DNA of 63,765 nucleotides from Paludibacteraceae bacterium. GTDB taxonomy: Bacteria > Bacteroidota > Bacteroidia > Bacteroidales > Paludibacteraceae. Shown in pieces: positions 17,545 to 26,672 of this stretch (position 1 is the stretch's first letter; each line of letters starts with the position of its first letter). The DNA lies in contig JAKSNG010000006.1 in NCBI GenBank assembly GCA_024400125.1, positions 1-63,765 of the forward strand, in the 5' to 3' direction. The position numbers and the translations under genes are program-made. Under the pieces are notes generated by a model that was not told the DNA's origin, made no database searches, and was given only the letters and a program-made list of their open reading frames with translations.

Positions 17545-18698
17545 TATTTATCAAATAGTCCTCGTAACAAGTGGTCTTTATGATAGATCCCGTCTAAACT
17601 GAAGCAGGCAATTAACTGTTGTTGGTGTTGCAAACGATTTCCGTCATAGTGCATGTTCCAAGAAAAATAGACATTAACGAAACTATTTCGGTAGAGATAA
17701 GCGAAAATGTCTGTTCGATTATAGATAGGCGATTGATAGAATGGATCCCCCAATGCTACGAACGCATTGCGAGTACGAAGAGGTTGTAAGTTGCCTCCGT
17801 AGTAAAATGTGTTTTTAAGTCCCAAAAACCACCAGTTAGCATACAATTCGATGAGTAATCCATGATTATAGAAACTCTCATCGCATTCGCGGTCTCGTTC
17901 CCAACCAAAGATGTATCCTGCGCGAATAGTCAATGAGTCCAAAGGTGTGTATGAACTGAGATTAACACCTAAATCGGCATTTAAGTGAATGTCGTCCATC
18001 ACTGCTTCGTAATTGGGTTCAGCAAAACCTGCTTTGTGATTTAAGTGGGCTAAACCGCCAATCATTAACCACTTATATCGGAATTGCCCATCTACTAATA
18101 AACGGAACATTTCTCTGCGTTCTGTCGTTTGGCTACCACGCCAATCACACATAAACTCCACATATCCCCAACGTCCTTGGTGCATCATAAGTGCGCCTTG
18201 TATATTGGGGTGCATATAGACGAGTGAGTCATACATTAACCATTCTGGCATTGGAGCAATTCGACGAGTATAGGGAATTGCACCTAAACCGACATCAAAC
18301 CCGTTGTATCTAAAATGATAGAACGCAATGGGATCAAACTGAACGTCTTTCCAATTGCCTCCAAGTTTTTGAGTATAACTGACTCCTGCAATCAATTCAT
18401 GACGACCTCCGATATTATCTCTTATGCCGATACCGACAGTAGGCGACAGACGGAAATTGAAAAATGTTTGTGGAATCTGATAAGGAGCATGATATTCGCG
18501 ATTATCAAAGTAAGTCGCAAAATCGACGTTATAGAGAAATCGCACTTTCTTGGCTTCCAATTGCGCTTGTTTCGCTTCAAAAAGCGTGTCTGTCTCTGTG
18601 GGACGTGGATTCTTGTTATAGCGCGTCCAGAAGCCCTCTTCTGCGAATAGCCAAGAAGTCCATATCAAACTGAATATAATCAAATAATGTCGTTTCAT
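17544..18698 (-). CDS. Outer-membrane beta-barrel protein, unknown function
   Basis: The family is not recognised. The 384-residue protein has a cleavable signal (RHYLIIFSLIWTSWLFAEE), a short charged helix (TLFEAKQAQLEAKK), then a long run of beta-strands with paired aromatics (GGRHELIAGVSYTQKLG, FQFRYKW-like and YLYRNSFVNVYFSWNMHYDG segments). That architecture fits an outer-membrane porin-like barrel. Its stop and the next start share one base. It follows GtrA and GT39 genes, so an envelope role is likely but unproven. Confidence 0.65.
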   Translation of the reverse strand: MKRHYLIIFSLIWTSWLFAEEGFWTRYNKNPRPTETDTLFEAKQAQLEAKKVRFLYNVDFATYFDNREYHAPYQIPQTFFNFRLSPTVGIGIRDNIGGRHELIAGVSYTQKLGGNWKDVQFDPIAFYHFRYNGFDVGLGAIPYTRRIAPMPEWLMYDSLVYMHPNIQGALMMHQGRWGYVEFMCDWRGSQTTERREMFRLLVDGQFRYKWLMIGGLAHLNHKAGFAEPNYEAVMDDIHLNADLGVNLSSYTPLDSLTIRAGYIFGWERDRECDESFYNHGLLIELYANWWFLGLKNTFYYGGNLQPLRTRNAFVALGDPFYQSPIYNRTDIFAYLYRNSFVNVYFSWNMHYDGNRLQHQQQLIACFSLDGIYHKDHLLRGLFDK

Positions 18699-19093
18699 AC
18701 AATGCCTCTAAATGTAATCCAATAATTCATTCCAAAATTCCACAATGTCACACACCCGATAGCAATGAGTTTGGACAAGTAGAAATGGAGGTGCAGTTTG
18801 TCGTGTAATAGATAAATGATAAGATTATTAAGTCCTAATCCAATAATCGAAATAATCAGGAAACTGCTATATTCGCGCACAACCTGACTGTCTTGGCTTT
18901 GAAAAGTCCACAATCGATTCCAAATATAGTTGTTGGTTGCCGCCAACACAAATCCTAATGAATTGGAAAGATACTTATTCCATTTCAATTTCTCTTTGCA
19001 CAACCATGTCACTCCGAAATCAATGATCATTCCAGAGCAACCGACTACACCGAACTTAATCAGTCGTATGATTATTGTCCACCAACTATTCAT
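18695..19093 (-). CDS. GtrA-like small membrane protein
   Basis: A 132-residue protein with four hydrophobic segments (LIKFGVVGCSGMIIDFGVTWLC, LGFVLAATNNYIWNRLWTF, FLIISIIGLGLNNLIIYLL, KLIAIGCVTLWNFGMNYWITF), the standard layout of GtrA family proteins. GtrA members are thought to flip lipid-linked sugars (undecaprenyl-phosphate glucose) for surface-polysaccharide modification. The start at 19093 is chosen because its ATGA overlaps the stop of the upstream GT39 gene, a likely user or maker of such lipid-linked sugar. Confidence 0.88.
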   Translation of the reverse strand: MNSWWTIIIRLIKFGVVGCSGMIIDFGVTWLCKEKLKWNKYLSNSLGFVLAATNNYIWNRLWTFQSQDSQVVREYSSFLIISIIGLGLNNLIIYLLHDKLHLHFYLSKLIAIGCVTLWNFGMNYWITFRGIV

Positions 19094-20418
19094 TGTAAAT
19101 CGTCTTCCGTTAATGCTTCTACAAATCGTGTTTTTCCACGCATGATGCATGCGGGTTTGCCCATCCACTGCTGCTCTAAATGTAGCAAGTCAAATTGCGT
19201 GTATCGGTCTGTTGCTTGTCGAACTAAGATAGCTTCATCTGGATAATAGAATCGATATAATGACGCGCGTTGGAAGGAGCCGTCAAAGATGATGGGGTAT
19301 CCTTTGGCTTGCTCATGTAATTCTTGATAGTAAGGTTGCTTGTTGGCTAAACCTGTGCGTGCGGGTAAAACGTTCATACACAAAATAATGCGTGTAATAA
19401 TGACTAACGCACACATAGCAATCATCGTCTTTTTTATCCAAGGACGAGACATAAGTGAGGACGTCGCGGAATTATTCCACTCGTTGCAAATGAGGATAAT
19501 AGTAGGAATAGATGTGACCATTGTCCAATGTGGTTCGACATGTCCTCGAATTGTCATTAACATAAAGAACAACTGAAATCCGATAATCTCATAAGTCATA
19601 GCACGATTAAACGCATCCGTGCTGCGGCAGAAACGAATGGCTAAAATCCACATTAGCACGTAGGCTAAAGGATTAAAAACAAGTAATTGATTGGGAATGT
19701 ATTCCAATACATATAACCAACTTCCTGTTGAAGCGCGATCAACTAAGTGATAAGTCATCGAAGGGAAATGATGACTATATTGCCAATAGAAATGAGGTGA
19801 GAGAAGGAGAAAAGCCAATAATACGGCTATCCATAGTCGCCCATCTTTCATCAGTCGCCAATTACTGATAATAACAAATCCAATTACCAACACCGCCATA
19901 TACTTGCTATACACCATCCCCGCCATAGCAATTCCTAATAATAGGGACAAACTCCAAGAAGGAGTCTGTAGGTATCGTTTATAACTATAGAAGAATAGGG
20001 CAGCAAAGAAAAGCAATGGTGCGTCTGGCGCTGTAATAAATCCGTACGCAGAAAACATCACCATTGAGCCACAGATTATAAAGAACCCTTCTACATTTTT
20101 GGTAATCTTGGATGTGTCTATCGTTTTCCATATCAGCACCATAGTCGCTATGTGCAGAAGCACAGTCATTAGTCGTACGCTGAGATTCTTAGCAATGAGT
20201 GAACTTCCGCATACGAGCGCATCGCTCGCGCGCGTAAGCAAAGCCACCATTGGCGGGTGATCAAAATATCCCCAATCTAAAAACTGACCATACAAACGAT
20301 AGTATGCTTCGTCTGCATGTATCTCGCACAACATTGCACAAACCAAATCAACGATTCCCCATGCTATTAGCAGCAAGAGGAATCGTCGGTCGATATGTGT
20401 AGAGCGAATAGGCATCAT
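19090..20418 (-). CDS. GT39-type membrane glycosyltransferase
   Basis: A 442-residue polytopic protein resembling ArnT/PMT (GT-C fold) transferases that use a polyprenyl-phosphate sugar donor in the periplasm. The first loop holds the catalytic acidic residue in [19 protein letters not shown] and the following GYFDHPPM. About ten hydrophobic segments follow, and the C-terminal soluble part ends near 440. With the GtrA gene next to it, it could transfer a lipid-linked sugar onto lipid A, core or another envelope target. Its ATG overlaps the dnaJ stop (ATGA). Confidence 0.85.
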   Translation of the reverse strand: MMPIRSTHIDRRFLLLLIAWGIVDLVCAMLCEIHADEAYYRLYGQFLDWGYFDHPPMVALLTRASDALVCGSSLIAKNLSVRLMTVLLHIATMVLIWKTIDTSKITKNVEGFFIICGSMVMFSAYGFITAPDAPLLFFAALFFYSYKRYLQTPSWSLSLLLGIAMAGMVYSKYMAVLVIGFVIISNWRLMKDGRLWIAVLLAFLLLSPHFYWQYSHHFPSMTYHLVDRASTGSWLYVLEYIPNQLLVFNPLAYVLMWILAIRFCRSTDAFNRAMTYEIIGFQLFFMLMTIRGHVEPHWTMVTSIPTIILICNEWNNSATSSLMSRPWIKKTMIAMCALVIITRIILCMNVLPARTGLANKQPYYQELHEQAKGYPIIFDGSFQRASLYRFYYPDEAILVRQATDRYTQFDLLHLEQQWMGKPACIMRGKTRFVEALTEDDLQ

Positions 20419-21587
20419 CCGAACAAGTTTCTGAAGAAATTCTTTTTGTCGGCACTGCCTGGCGCGATATTCGGAGAGTCTTGCAGTTTTTCAATCAATG
20501 CTTTCTCGTCCTTACTGAGTCGCTCAGGAATATATACGCCCACATTGATTAGCAAGTCGCCTGTGCCATATTGGCGTGCGTATTGGTCAATGATGGGTAA
20601 TCCTTTTCCTCGCATACGTAATACTTTGCCCGGTTGTGTACCTGGAGTAATCGTGATTTTGACATCACCAGATAGGGTAGGTATTTGTACTTGACCACCT
20701 AAAATTGCGGTAGGCATATCGAGTAACAGGTTGTAAACGAGGTCATTGTCTTGACGAATCAAATCCTTATGTGGTTCTTCTTCGATGAGAACAAGTAAAT
20801 CACCATTGATGCCTCCGTGTGGAGCCGCATTTCCTTTCCCTTGAACAGGAATTTGCATGCCTCCGGTGACACCAGCAGGAATCTTAATAGTGATAATCTC
20901 TTCATCACGTACCACTCCTTCACCACCACATTTAGGGCATCTGTTACGAATTATTTTGCCTTCACCGTGACACTCTGGACATTCAGACTGCGTCTGCATC
21001 ATGCCAAAGATACCTCGCTGACTACGGATGACACGTCCTGTACCATGACAAGTTGGACAAGTGTCGCCAGCTCTGCCATCTGCGCTTCCTGAACCATTGC
21101 AGTCTTTGCAGGGGACAAGTTTTTTGACCTTAATCTTTTTCTCGACGCCCGTACTAATCTCTTCAAGGGTTACTTTGACTTTGACGCGCAAATCTGTTCC
21201 GCGACGAACGCGTTGCCGATTTCCACCGCCACCAAAGAAGGATGAGAATCCTCCACCTCCCATATCAAATTCGAATCCAGCACCATTAAAAAGGTCTCCG
21301 AAACGTGAGAAGATATCTTCCATTGAGAAACCTTGTCCGCCGCTGAATCCGCCCATGCCATTCATACCAGCATGTCCAAATTGATCATAGCGTTGACGCT
21401 TCTGCGGGTCAGAGAGCACTTCGTAGGCTTCTGCTGCCTCTTTGAATTTCTCCTCAGCCGCTTTGTCACCTGGGTTTTTGTCGGGGTGATATTGTATCGC
21501 TTTTTTGCGATATGCTTTTTTTATTTCCTCGGGGGTAGCGGTCTTACTGACCTCTAACACCTCATAATAATCTCTTTTCTCTGCCAT
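20415..21587 (-). CDS. Chaperone protein DnaJ
   Basis: A 390-residue type I DnaJ, co-chaperone that delivers substrates to DnaK and stimulates its ATPase. Order of parts: J-domain 1-70 with HPD ([12 protein letters not shown]), G/F-rich linker about 72-125, zinc-binding domain with four CxxCxGxG repeats ([32 protein letters not shown], about 155-225), and C-terminal substrate-binding domains with [12 protein letters not shown]. It lies 4 bp after grpE. Unusually, five or six envelope genes follow with start-stop overlaps. Confidence 0.97.
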   Translation of the reverse strand: MAEKRDYYEVLEVSKTATPEEIKKAYRKKAIQYHPDKNPGDKAAEEKFKEAAEAYEVLSDPQKRQRYDQFGHAGMNGMGGFSGGQGFSMEDIFSRFGDLFNGAGFEFDMGGGGFSSFFGGGGNRQRVRRGTDLRVKVKVTLEEISTGVEKKIKVKKLVPCKDCNGSGSADGRAGDTCPTCHGTGRVIRSQRGIFGMMQTQSECPECHGEGKIIRNRCPKCGGEGVVRDEEIITIKIPAGVTGGMQIPVQGKGNAAPHGGINGDLLVLIEEEPHKDLIRQDNDLVYNLLLDMPTAILGGQVQIPTLSGDVKITITPGTQPGKVLRMRGKGLPIIDQYARQYGTGDLLINVGVYIPERLSKDEKALIEKLQDSPNIAPGSADKKNFFRNLFG

Positions 21588-21591
21588 AGTC

Positions 21592-22083
21592 TTATTCTCC
21601 TACTACTACTTTGGCAAAACGAATGACTTTTTCGCCTAACTTATAGCCTTTTTGCGTGCAGTCAATCACTTTTCCTTGCTTGTCTTCACCAGCGGAAAAA
21701 GTGGTGATGGCTTCATGCTCATCGGTATTGAAGTCTGCGTTTTCTGTTGCAATAGCTTTGACGTTGTGCTGTTCTAAGAATGTGATGAACTTTTGATAAA
21801 TCAGTTGTACACCTTCGGATAATGAGGCGTCTGCTTGAATAGCTCTCTCAAAATCATCAACCAAAGGTAGCATATCTTTGAAGATGCTTTCGCCAGCTGT
21901 TTCCATCAAATCGAGTTTCTCTTTGTTAGTGCGGCGGCGATAATTATCAAACTCTGCCATTTGGCGCAACTTGAGATCTTCTAATTCTGCAATCTTAGTC
22001 TCTTGCTCTGCCAATTTAGCCTCTAATTCGGCTACTTTGGCTGTTAAATCTTCTTTTTTTTCGTCTTTATTCTTTTTACTCAT
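21592..22083 (-). CDS. GrpE nucleotide exchange factor
   Basis: A 163-residue GrpE, which releases ADP from DnaK. It has a long N-terminal coiled coil ([20 protein letters not shown] onwards), the core [38 protein letters not shown], and a small C-terminal beta domain ([31 protein letters not shown]). It heads the grpE-dnaJ run. A sigma-54-like -24/-12 element and a dyad lie upstream, so heat or envelope stress may control it through RpoN. The leader contains the GAAAGT-type spacer repeat. Confidence 0.96.
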   Translation of the reverse strand: MSKKNKDEKKEDLTAKVAELEAKLAEQETKIAELEDLKLRQMAEFDNYRRRTNKEKLDLMETAGESIFKDMLPLVDDFERAIQADASLSEGVQLIYQKFITFLEQHNVKAIATENADFNTDEHEAITTFSAGEDKQGKVIDCTQKGYKLGEKVIRFAKVVVGE

Positions 22084-22100
22084 AGTTCAAACATTTTCAA

Positions 22101-22133
22101 CTTTTGACTTTCTACTTTCGACTTTTAACTTTC
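22101..22133. repeat. GAAAGT/CTTTCGAC spacer repeat in the grpE leader
   Basis: Simple repeat built from CTTTTGACTTTCTACTTTCG and variants, the same family as at 4291, 4731, 42142 and 49101. It lies between the probable promoter and the grpE start. Confidence 0.75.
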
Positions 22134-22146
22134 AAATCCTGTGCCA
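22132..22146 (-). promoter_or_regulatory. Sigma-54-like promoter of grpE-dnaJ
   Basis: On the minus strand TGGCACAGGATTTGA matches the RpoN consensus TGGCAC-N5-TTGC at all fixed positions except the last C. Spacing between the GG and the -12 G is exact. It lies about 50 bp upstream of grpE. No housekeeping TAnnTTTG box is visible in the short gap between argS and grpE. Confidence 0.6.
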
Positions 22147-22158
22147 ATGACACAAAGA

Positions 22159-22173
22159 CTGCCACTTTGTCAG
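22159..22173 (-). promoter_or_regulatory. Upstream activator-like dyad before grpE
   Basis: CTGACAAAGTGGCAG is an imperfect palindrome (CTGnCA-N3-TGnCAG) just upstream of the -24 element and next to the argS stop codon. Its position would suit an RpoN-dependent activator. It can also form an RNA hairpin with flanking AAGACTG/CAGTCTT. Confidence 0.45.
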
Positions 22174-22175
22174 TC

Positions 22176-23951
22176 TTACATTCTTTCTGGCACTTCAATA
22201 CCCAGCAGTTCAAGTGCGCGACGGATAATTCGTGCCACTTGTTCGGATAGCATCAGTCGCATAGCGCGAATGTGCTCGTTGGGTTCATTCAAGATGGAAT
22301 AGTCGTGATAGAACGAATTAAAGTCGCATGCCAACGCGTAGGCGTAGTTGCAGATTACTGCTGGAGAAAACTCGTCACCTGCTTGTTTAACTACTGCGGG
22401 AAATTCTGTCAAACGCTGTATAAGTCCTAATTCTTTCTCGTTCAATGCAATATCCTTAAATGCTTTGACTCCATCATCCGTACTCTTTCTTAGCACACTT
22501 TGAATACGTGCGTAAGTGTATTGGATGAAAGGTCCAGTATTGCCATTGAAGTCGATGGACTCTGCCGGATTGAACAGCATGTTCTTACGTGGATCAACTT
22601 TAAGAATAAAGTATTTGAGAGCACCCAATCCTACTTTGCGCGCAATCTCATTGGCTTCGTCTTTTGTGATGCCTGTCAATGTGTTCACTTTGTCTTTGCT
22701 GATTACTTTAGCATCGCTAATCATTGCTGCCATCAAATCATCGGCATCGACTACCGTTCCCTCACGGCTTTTCATTTTTCCGTTTGGCAACTCAACCATA
22801 CCGTATGAGAAGTGTACTAACTCTTTGCCAAATGGGAAACCAAGACGGTCAAGTAAGATAGATAGCACTTTGAAGTGATACTCTTGCTCGTTACCCACCA
22901 CATAAACCATTTTGTTGATAGGATAGTCTTGGAAACGCAGTTTGGCAGTGCCGATGTCTTGTGTCATATATACGCTGGTGCCGTCGGAACGGAGTAGCAG
23001 TTTTTCGTCTAAACCATCTTTGGTCAAGTCTGCCCATACGGAGTTATCGTCACGACGATAGAACTGACCCATTTGCAATCCCTTTTCTACTTCGGATTTG
23101 CCCTCGAGATACGTGTTTGATTCGTAATAGATCTTATCGAAGTTAACACCCATCTGCTTATAAGTTTCGTCGAATCCTGCATATACCCAGTTGTTCATCT
23201 TTTCCCACAGTCCGCGTATTTCAGGATCATTTTGTTCCCAACGAAGGAGCATGGATTGCGCTTCTTTCATGAGCGGTGCCTCTTTCTTGGCTGTTTCCTC
23301 GTCCATGCCATTTGCCATTAGCGCATTTACTTCGGCTTTGTACTCTTTATCAAAACGGACATAGTAATCACCTATCAAGTGATCTCCTTTTTTGCCACTC
23401 GTTTCTGGTGTTTCACCGTTGCCAAAACGCATCCACGCCAACATAGATTTCATGATGTGAATACCGCGGTCGTTGACGATGTTCGTCTTGACTACGTCCC
23501 AACCATTGGCTTCTTGAATCTGCGCAATTGAATAACCAAGTAGGTTATTGCGTACGTGACCTAAGTGCAGGGGTTTATTCGTGTTGGGCGATGAATATTC
23601 CACCATCATCAATTGATTGCGTTTAGCGCCGTCACCATAGTGTGCGTCTTGGGCGATTATCTCCAACTGCTCCAACCAAAACGTGTCAGCAATGGTCAGG
23701 TTAAGAAAACCTTGTACTGCATTGAATTTTGCCACTACGGGACTTGTGAGCAGTTGTTGCCCAATTTCTTCTGCCACTTGAGCGGGTGCTTTGCGAGCGG
23801 CTTTGACAAACGGAAATACCACTACCGTGATGTTTCCTTCAAACTCTGGACGGGTCTTTTGGAGCTGAACCATCTTATCTTCCGCGTCCACACCATAGAG
23901 GTTTTTGACTGCCTCTTTAACTTGCTTAATTAATATATTTTCTAATTCCAT
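22176..23951 (-). CDS. Arginyl-tRNA synthetase
   Basis: The 591-residue class I synthetase that charges tRNA-Arg. Domains: N-terminal additional domain (about 1-100), the HIGH signature as NTNKPLHLGHVRNN (about 121-134), the KMSKS-equivalent as GKMKSREGTVVDADDL (about 396-411), and the C-terminal DALR anticodon-binding domain (FIQYTYARIQSVLRK onwards) ending ALELLGIEVPERM. Length is usual. No clear housekeeping promoter is seen upstream. The 68-bp gap to the aminopeptidase gene carries a duplicated GCTTAACGTAT motif. Confidence 0.97.
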   Translation of the reverse strand: MELENILIKQVKEAVKNLYGVDAEDKMVQLQKTRPEFEGNITVVVFPFVKAARKAPAQVAEEIGQQLLTSPVVAKFNAVQGFLNLTIADTFWLEQLEIIAQDAHYGDGAKRNQLMMVEYSSPNTNKPLHLGHVRNNLLGYSIAQIQEANGWDVVKTNIVNDRGIHIMKSMLAWMRFGNGETPETSGKKGDHLIGDYYVRFDKEYKAEVNALMANGMDEETAKKEAPLMKEAQSMLLRWEQNDPEIRGLWEKMNNWVYAGFDETYKQMGVNFDKIYYESNTYLEGKSEVEKGLQMGQFYRRDDNSVWADLTKDGLDEKLLLRSDGTSVYMTQDIGTAKLRFQDYPINKMVYVVGNEQEYHFKVLSILLDRLGFPFGKELVHFSYGMVELPNGKMKSREGTVVDADDLMAAMISDAKVISKDKVNTLTGITKDEANEIARKVGLGALKYFILKVDPRKNMLFNPAESIDFNGNTGPFIQYTYARIQSVLRKSTDDGVKAFKDIALNEKELGLIQRLTEFPAVVKQAGDEFSPAVICNYAYALACDFNSFYHDYSILNEPNEHIRAMRLMLSEQVARIIRRALELLGIEVPERM

Positions 23952-23972
23952 AATTCGTGTTTTTTTCCTTTT

Positions 23973-24006
23973 GCTAACCCATGCTTAACGTATGCTTAAC
24001 GTATGC
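23973..24006. repeat. AGCATACGTTAAGCA repeat, first site
   Basis: The minus strand reads AGCATACGTTAAGCATACG followed by TTAAGCATGG. A similar arrangement (AGCATACGTTAAGCA, then TTAAGCATGG) occurs at 63520-63548, also between genes, so it is an interspersed repeat. Confidence 0.5.
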
Positions 24007-24019
24007 TATTTTTTGTGTC

Positions 24020-25828
24020 TTAAAAAAGTGCTTTGCAGCGGTCTGCTAAGAAGGCTTTTTCGTCGTCATTGAGTAGCGGACTAACTTCGCGGTAAACGCG
24101 AGCATGATAAGCATTGAGCCAATCTATTTCGTCTGCTGTCATCATAGACCTCTCAATGAGCCGTGTGTCATAGAAACACAAGGTCAGTACTTCGAATTCA
24201 TAGTATTCTTCGCCTGTGGAGTGTGCCAATGATGCACTATCTACTTTCTTCGTTACCACTAAATTCTCCGTGCGAATACCATATTGTTCTGCGCGATAGA
24301 TTCCTGGCTCATCGGAGAATACATTGCCCAAACGAATAGGATTGGTATTATTGTCCGTGCGGATGTTAGCTGGTCCTTCGTGGCAACCCATAAAATGTCC
24401 CACACCGTGTCCTGTGCCGTGTCCGTATGTCACGCCTTCTTGCCACATGTATTGGTGCGCGAGTATATCTAATTGGTTGCCGCGTGTGCCTTTCGGGAAA
24501 CGAGCACGTGCTAAAGCTATGTGCCCTTTTAATACGAGTGTAAAGTCGCGTTTTACTTGAGCAGGAATAGCTTTTTCGTCTCCAATCCACACCGTACGTG
24601 TGATGTCGGTCGTTCCCTCTAAGTATTGACCTCCGCTATCGAGCAGCAACACACCATTGCCTTCTATCTTAGCACACGATTCGGGTTTGGCAGCATAGTG
24701 TACAATGGCGCCATTACCTCTCCAACCAGCTATCGTACCAAAACTCTCATCGGTGAAGTGTTCGCCCATTGCGCGGAATTGATGCAATTGGTCGGCTAAA
24801 GTGATTTCCGTTTCTGCCATTCCTGTAGCTTCTTTTTGGGCTAACCAATGGAAGAAACGCGTCAGTGCCACAGCATCTTTGAGCATTGCTTGGCGTTCAC
24901 CAGCAATCTCCACTTCGTTCTTGATGGACATCATTACTTGCAGTGGACTGGGGGTCACAACTACTTTGCGTACTGTGATAGCTTCGTACAAAGCTTCGTT
25001 TACGCGGTTGCCGTCTAACATCACAGCACTGGCTTTCAACCCTTGTAAATAAGAACATACATTGCCGTATGGCTGTATAATAATCCCCTCACTTTTGAGT
25101 ACTTGTGCGGCTTCTGCGGATACCTTCTTTGCATCTACAAAAAGGACGCAATTTGTCATCTCTACTACAACATACGCTATCACACATGGCGTAAAATCGA
25201 CATCCGTTCCGCGGATGTTCAGCAACCAGCCTATTTCGTCCAGTTCGGCTATCACCATAGCATCGCAATGTTTGTCCGTCATCGCTTGACGCAAACGCTG
25301 CAATTTATTTGCCACGCTCTCACCCGCATATTGCTCTTCATAGATATAGAGCGGATTCATTGGTATGTCCGGACGATTCTCAGTCCAAATAGGGCGAATT
25401 AAATCCACAGAGTGGAGCACTATCCCCGTTTCGGCTAATTCGTCTCGCAATGCCTTATATCCATTGACCGAATACATTTCGGGGTTTACACCCACTGTCC
25501 ATTGTCGATTAGTATCAGCAGTCTGTTTTATCCACTCTGTGATACTTGGACAATCCACATCGCTTTCACGCATTAACTCAAACGAACTACCGGCTAACTC
25601 TTTATTGGCTTGTAAATAGTAACGGCTGTCTGTCCATAACAACGCCCTATCCATTGTCACGACTGCTGTCCCTGATTCTCCTAAGAAACCAGTTATCCAA
25701 CTCATCTCCATCCAATGCGGAGCCATATATTCAGATGCATGCGGGTCTGTGCCAGGCACGATATATACATCCACCTGATTTTCGCGCATTTGCGCGCGCA
25801 ACAATTGCAATCGTTTTAATACGTCCAT
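24020..25828 (-). CDS. Xaa-Pro aminopeptidase (aminopeptidase P)
   Basis: A three-domain M24B peptidase of 602 residues that removes an N-terminal residue before proline. Two creatinase-like N-terminal domains (about 1-310) are followed by the metal-binding pita-bread domain: LLLDSGGQYLEGTTDITRTV supplies the two aspartates, YGHGTGHGVGHFMGCHEGP the histidine, and EPGIYRAEQYGIRTENLVV the glutamates. The start at 25828 fits the promoter. A longer reading beginning at 25957 would start upstream of the promoter and is rejected. No signal peptide, so cytoplasmic. Confidence 0.93.
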   Translation of the reverse strand: MDVLKRLQLLRAQMRENQVDVYIVPGTDPHASEYMAPHWMEMSWITGFLGESGTAVVTMDRALLWTDSRYYLQANKELAGSSFELMRESDVDCPSITEWIKQTADTNRQWTVGVNPEMYSVNGYKALRDELAETGIVLHSVDLIRPIWTENRPDIPMNPLYIYEEQYAGESVANKLQRLRQAMTDKHCDAMVIAELDEIGWLLNIRGTDVDFTPCVIAYVVVEMTNCVLFVDAKKVSAEAAQVLKSEGIIIQPYGNVCSYLQGLKASAVMLDGNRVNEALYEAITVRKVVVTPSPLQVMMSIKNEVEIAGERQAMLKDAVALTRFFHWLAQKEATGMAETEITLADQLHQFRAMGEHFTDESFGTIAGWRGNGAIVHYAAKPESCAKIEGNGVLLLDSGGQYLEGTTDITRTVWIGDEKAIPAQVKRDFTLVLKGHIALARARFPKGTRGNQLDILAHQYMWQEGVTYGHGTGHGVGHFMGCHEGPANIRTDNNTNPIRLGNVFSDEPGIYRAEQYGIRTENLVVTKKVDSASLAHSTGEEYYEFEVLTLCFYDTRLIERSMMTADEIDWLNAYHARVYREVSPLLNDDEKAFLADRCKALF

Positions 25829-25851
25829 AATTACCCAAATTAAAAATCGCG

Positions 25852-25883
25852 CAAAAGTACAAAAAAAAAATGATATATGCAAA
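25852..25883 (-). promoter_or_regulatory. Promoter of the aminopeptidase P gene
   Basis: Minus-strand TACTTTTG (25852-25859) with TTTG (25880-25883) at 20 bp. The predicted leader before the ATG at 25828 is short, about 15-20 nt. Confidence 0.75.
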
Positions 25884-25972
25884 TATTTCTGTAAAAAATC
25901 ACAGTACTTTTGCAACGTGGAAACTACAAAAGTAATAAAAGTTTCCAAAAATGCCACTTTTTATTGATAAAA

Positions 25973-26004
25973 TTTGCAAGCGTAATAAAAAAATAGTACT
26001 TTTG
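25973..26004 (+). promoter_or_regulatory. Promoter of the tetR-RND efflux operon
   Basis: TTTG (25973-25976) and TACTTTTG (25997-26004) are 20 bp apart and 32 bp before the regulator's ATG. A second TACTTTTG box at 25905-25912 upstream has no good -33 partner. Confidence 0.75.
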
Positions 26005-26035
26005 CGGCGAATTTAAATAAATACTATTTTTAACG

Positions 26036-26647
26036 ATGGCAGATAATCAACGACAAGAACTTATTCAGACCGCCATGGCGAAAATGCGTCAGGTAGGGAT
26101 TCGCTCTGTATCTATTGACGATGTGTGTCGTGAATTAGGTATAAGTAAGAAGACATTTTACGTGTATTTCGCGACAAAGGATGAGCTGGTTGAGGCGATG
26201 TTGTATCAGTTGGAGAATGATGTCAATGCCAACATCCGCAACATCTTGAAAGAGAAAACCGTAATGGAATTGCTTCTCAATTGTCAAAAAATCATTCACA
26301 ATGCGCGTGATGTACGTAAAATACCTCCCTTGTTATTTGACTTGGAAAAGTATTATCCTCAATTATATAAGGCGCATAACGCACGCACACGCCAGTATGC
26401 GAAAGAGAATATGCATATTGTACTCTCGCGTGGTATAGAGGAGCATATTTTTAGAGAAGATTTAGATATTGATAAGGTTAGTAGTATCATTGTCATGATG
26501 CGCGAGACAGTAATGAACATGCCTCTTGAACGACGCGAAGACCGTAAAACAATGGAAATAGTGAGATACTCCATTGATATCGTGATGCGGGGCATTATGT
26601 CTGAGGAAGGCAGAAGGAAAATGGTAGAAATGAGTGAAAAAAAGTAG
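26036..26647 (+). CDS. TetR/AcrR-family transcriptional regulator
   Basis: A 203-residue regulator. The N-terminal helix-turn-helix is clear: MRQVGIRSVSIDDVCRELGISKKTFYVYFATKDELVEAML (about 17-55). The remaining helical ligand-binding domain has no recognisable ligand. It is the first gene of an operon encoding a full tripartite efflux pump, so it most likely represses that operon and responds to a pump substrate. Its stop lies 25 bp before the tolC-like start. Confidence 0.93.
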   Translation: MADNQRQELIQTAMAKMRQVGIRSVSIDDVCRELGISKKTFYVYFATKDELVEAMLYQLENDVNANIRNILKEKTVMELLLNCQKIIHNARDVRKIPPLLFDLEKYYPQLYKAHNARTRQYAKENMHIVLSRGIEEHIFREDLDIDKVSSIIVMMRETVMNMPLERREDRKTMEIVRYSIDIVMRGIMSEEGRRKMVEMSEKK

Positions 26648-26672
26648 TCGAAAAGATAAAACAAAAAAGAAA

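Noticed and set aside
25829..25957. N-terminal extension of the aminopeptidase P frame
   Set aside because: It lies across and upstream of a full-consensus promoter, and family members start at the MDVLKRLQLLR position.
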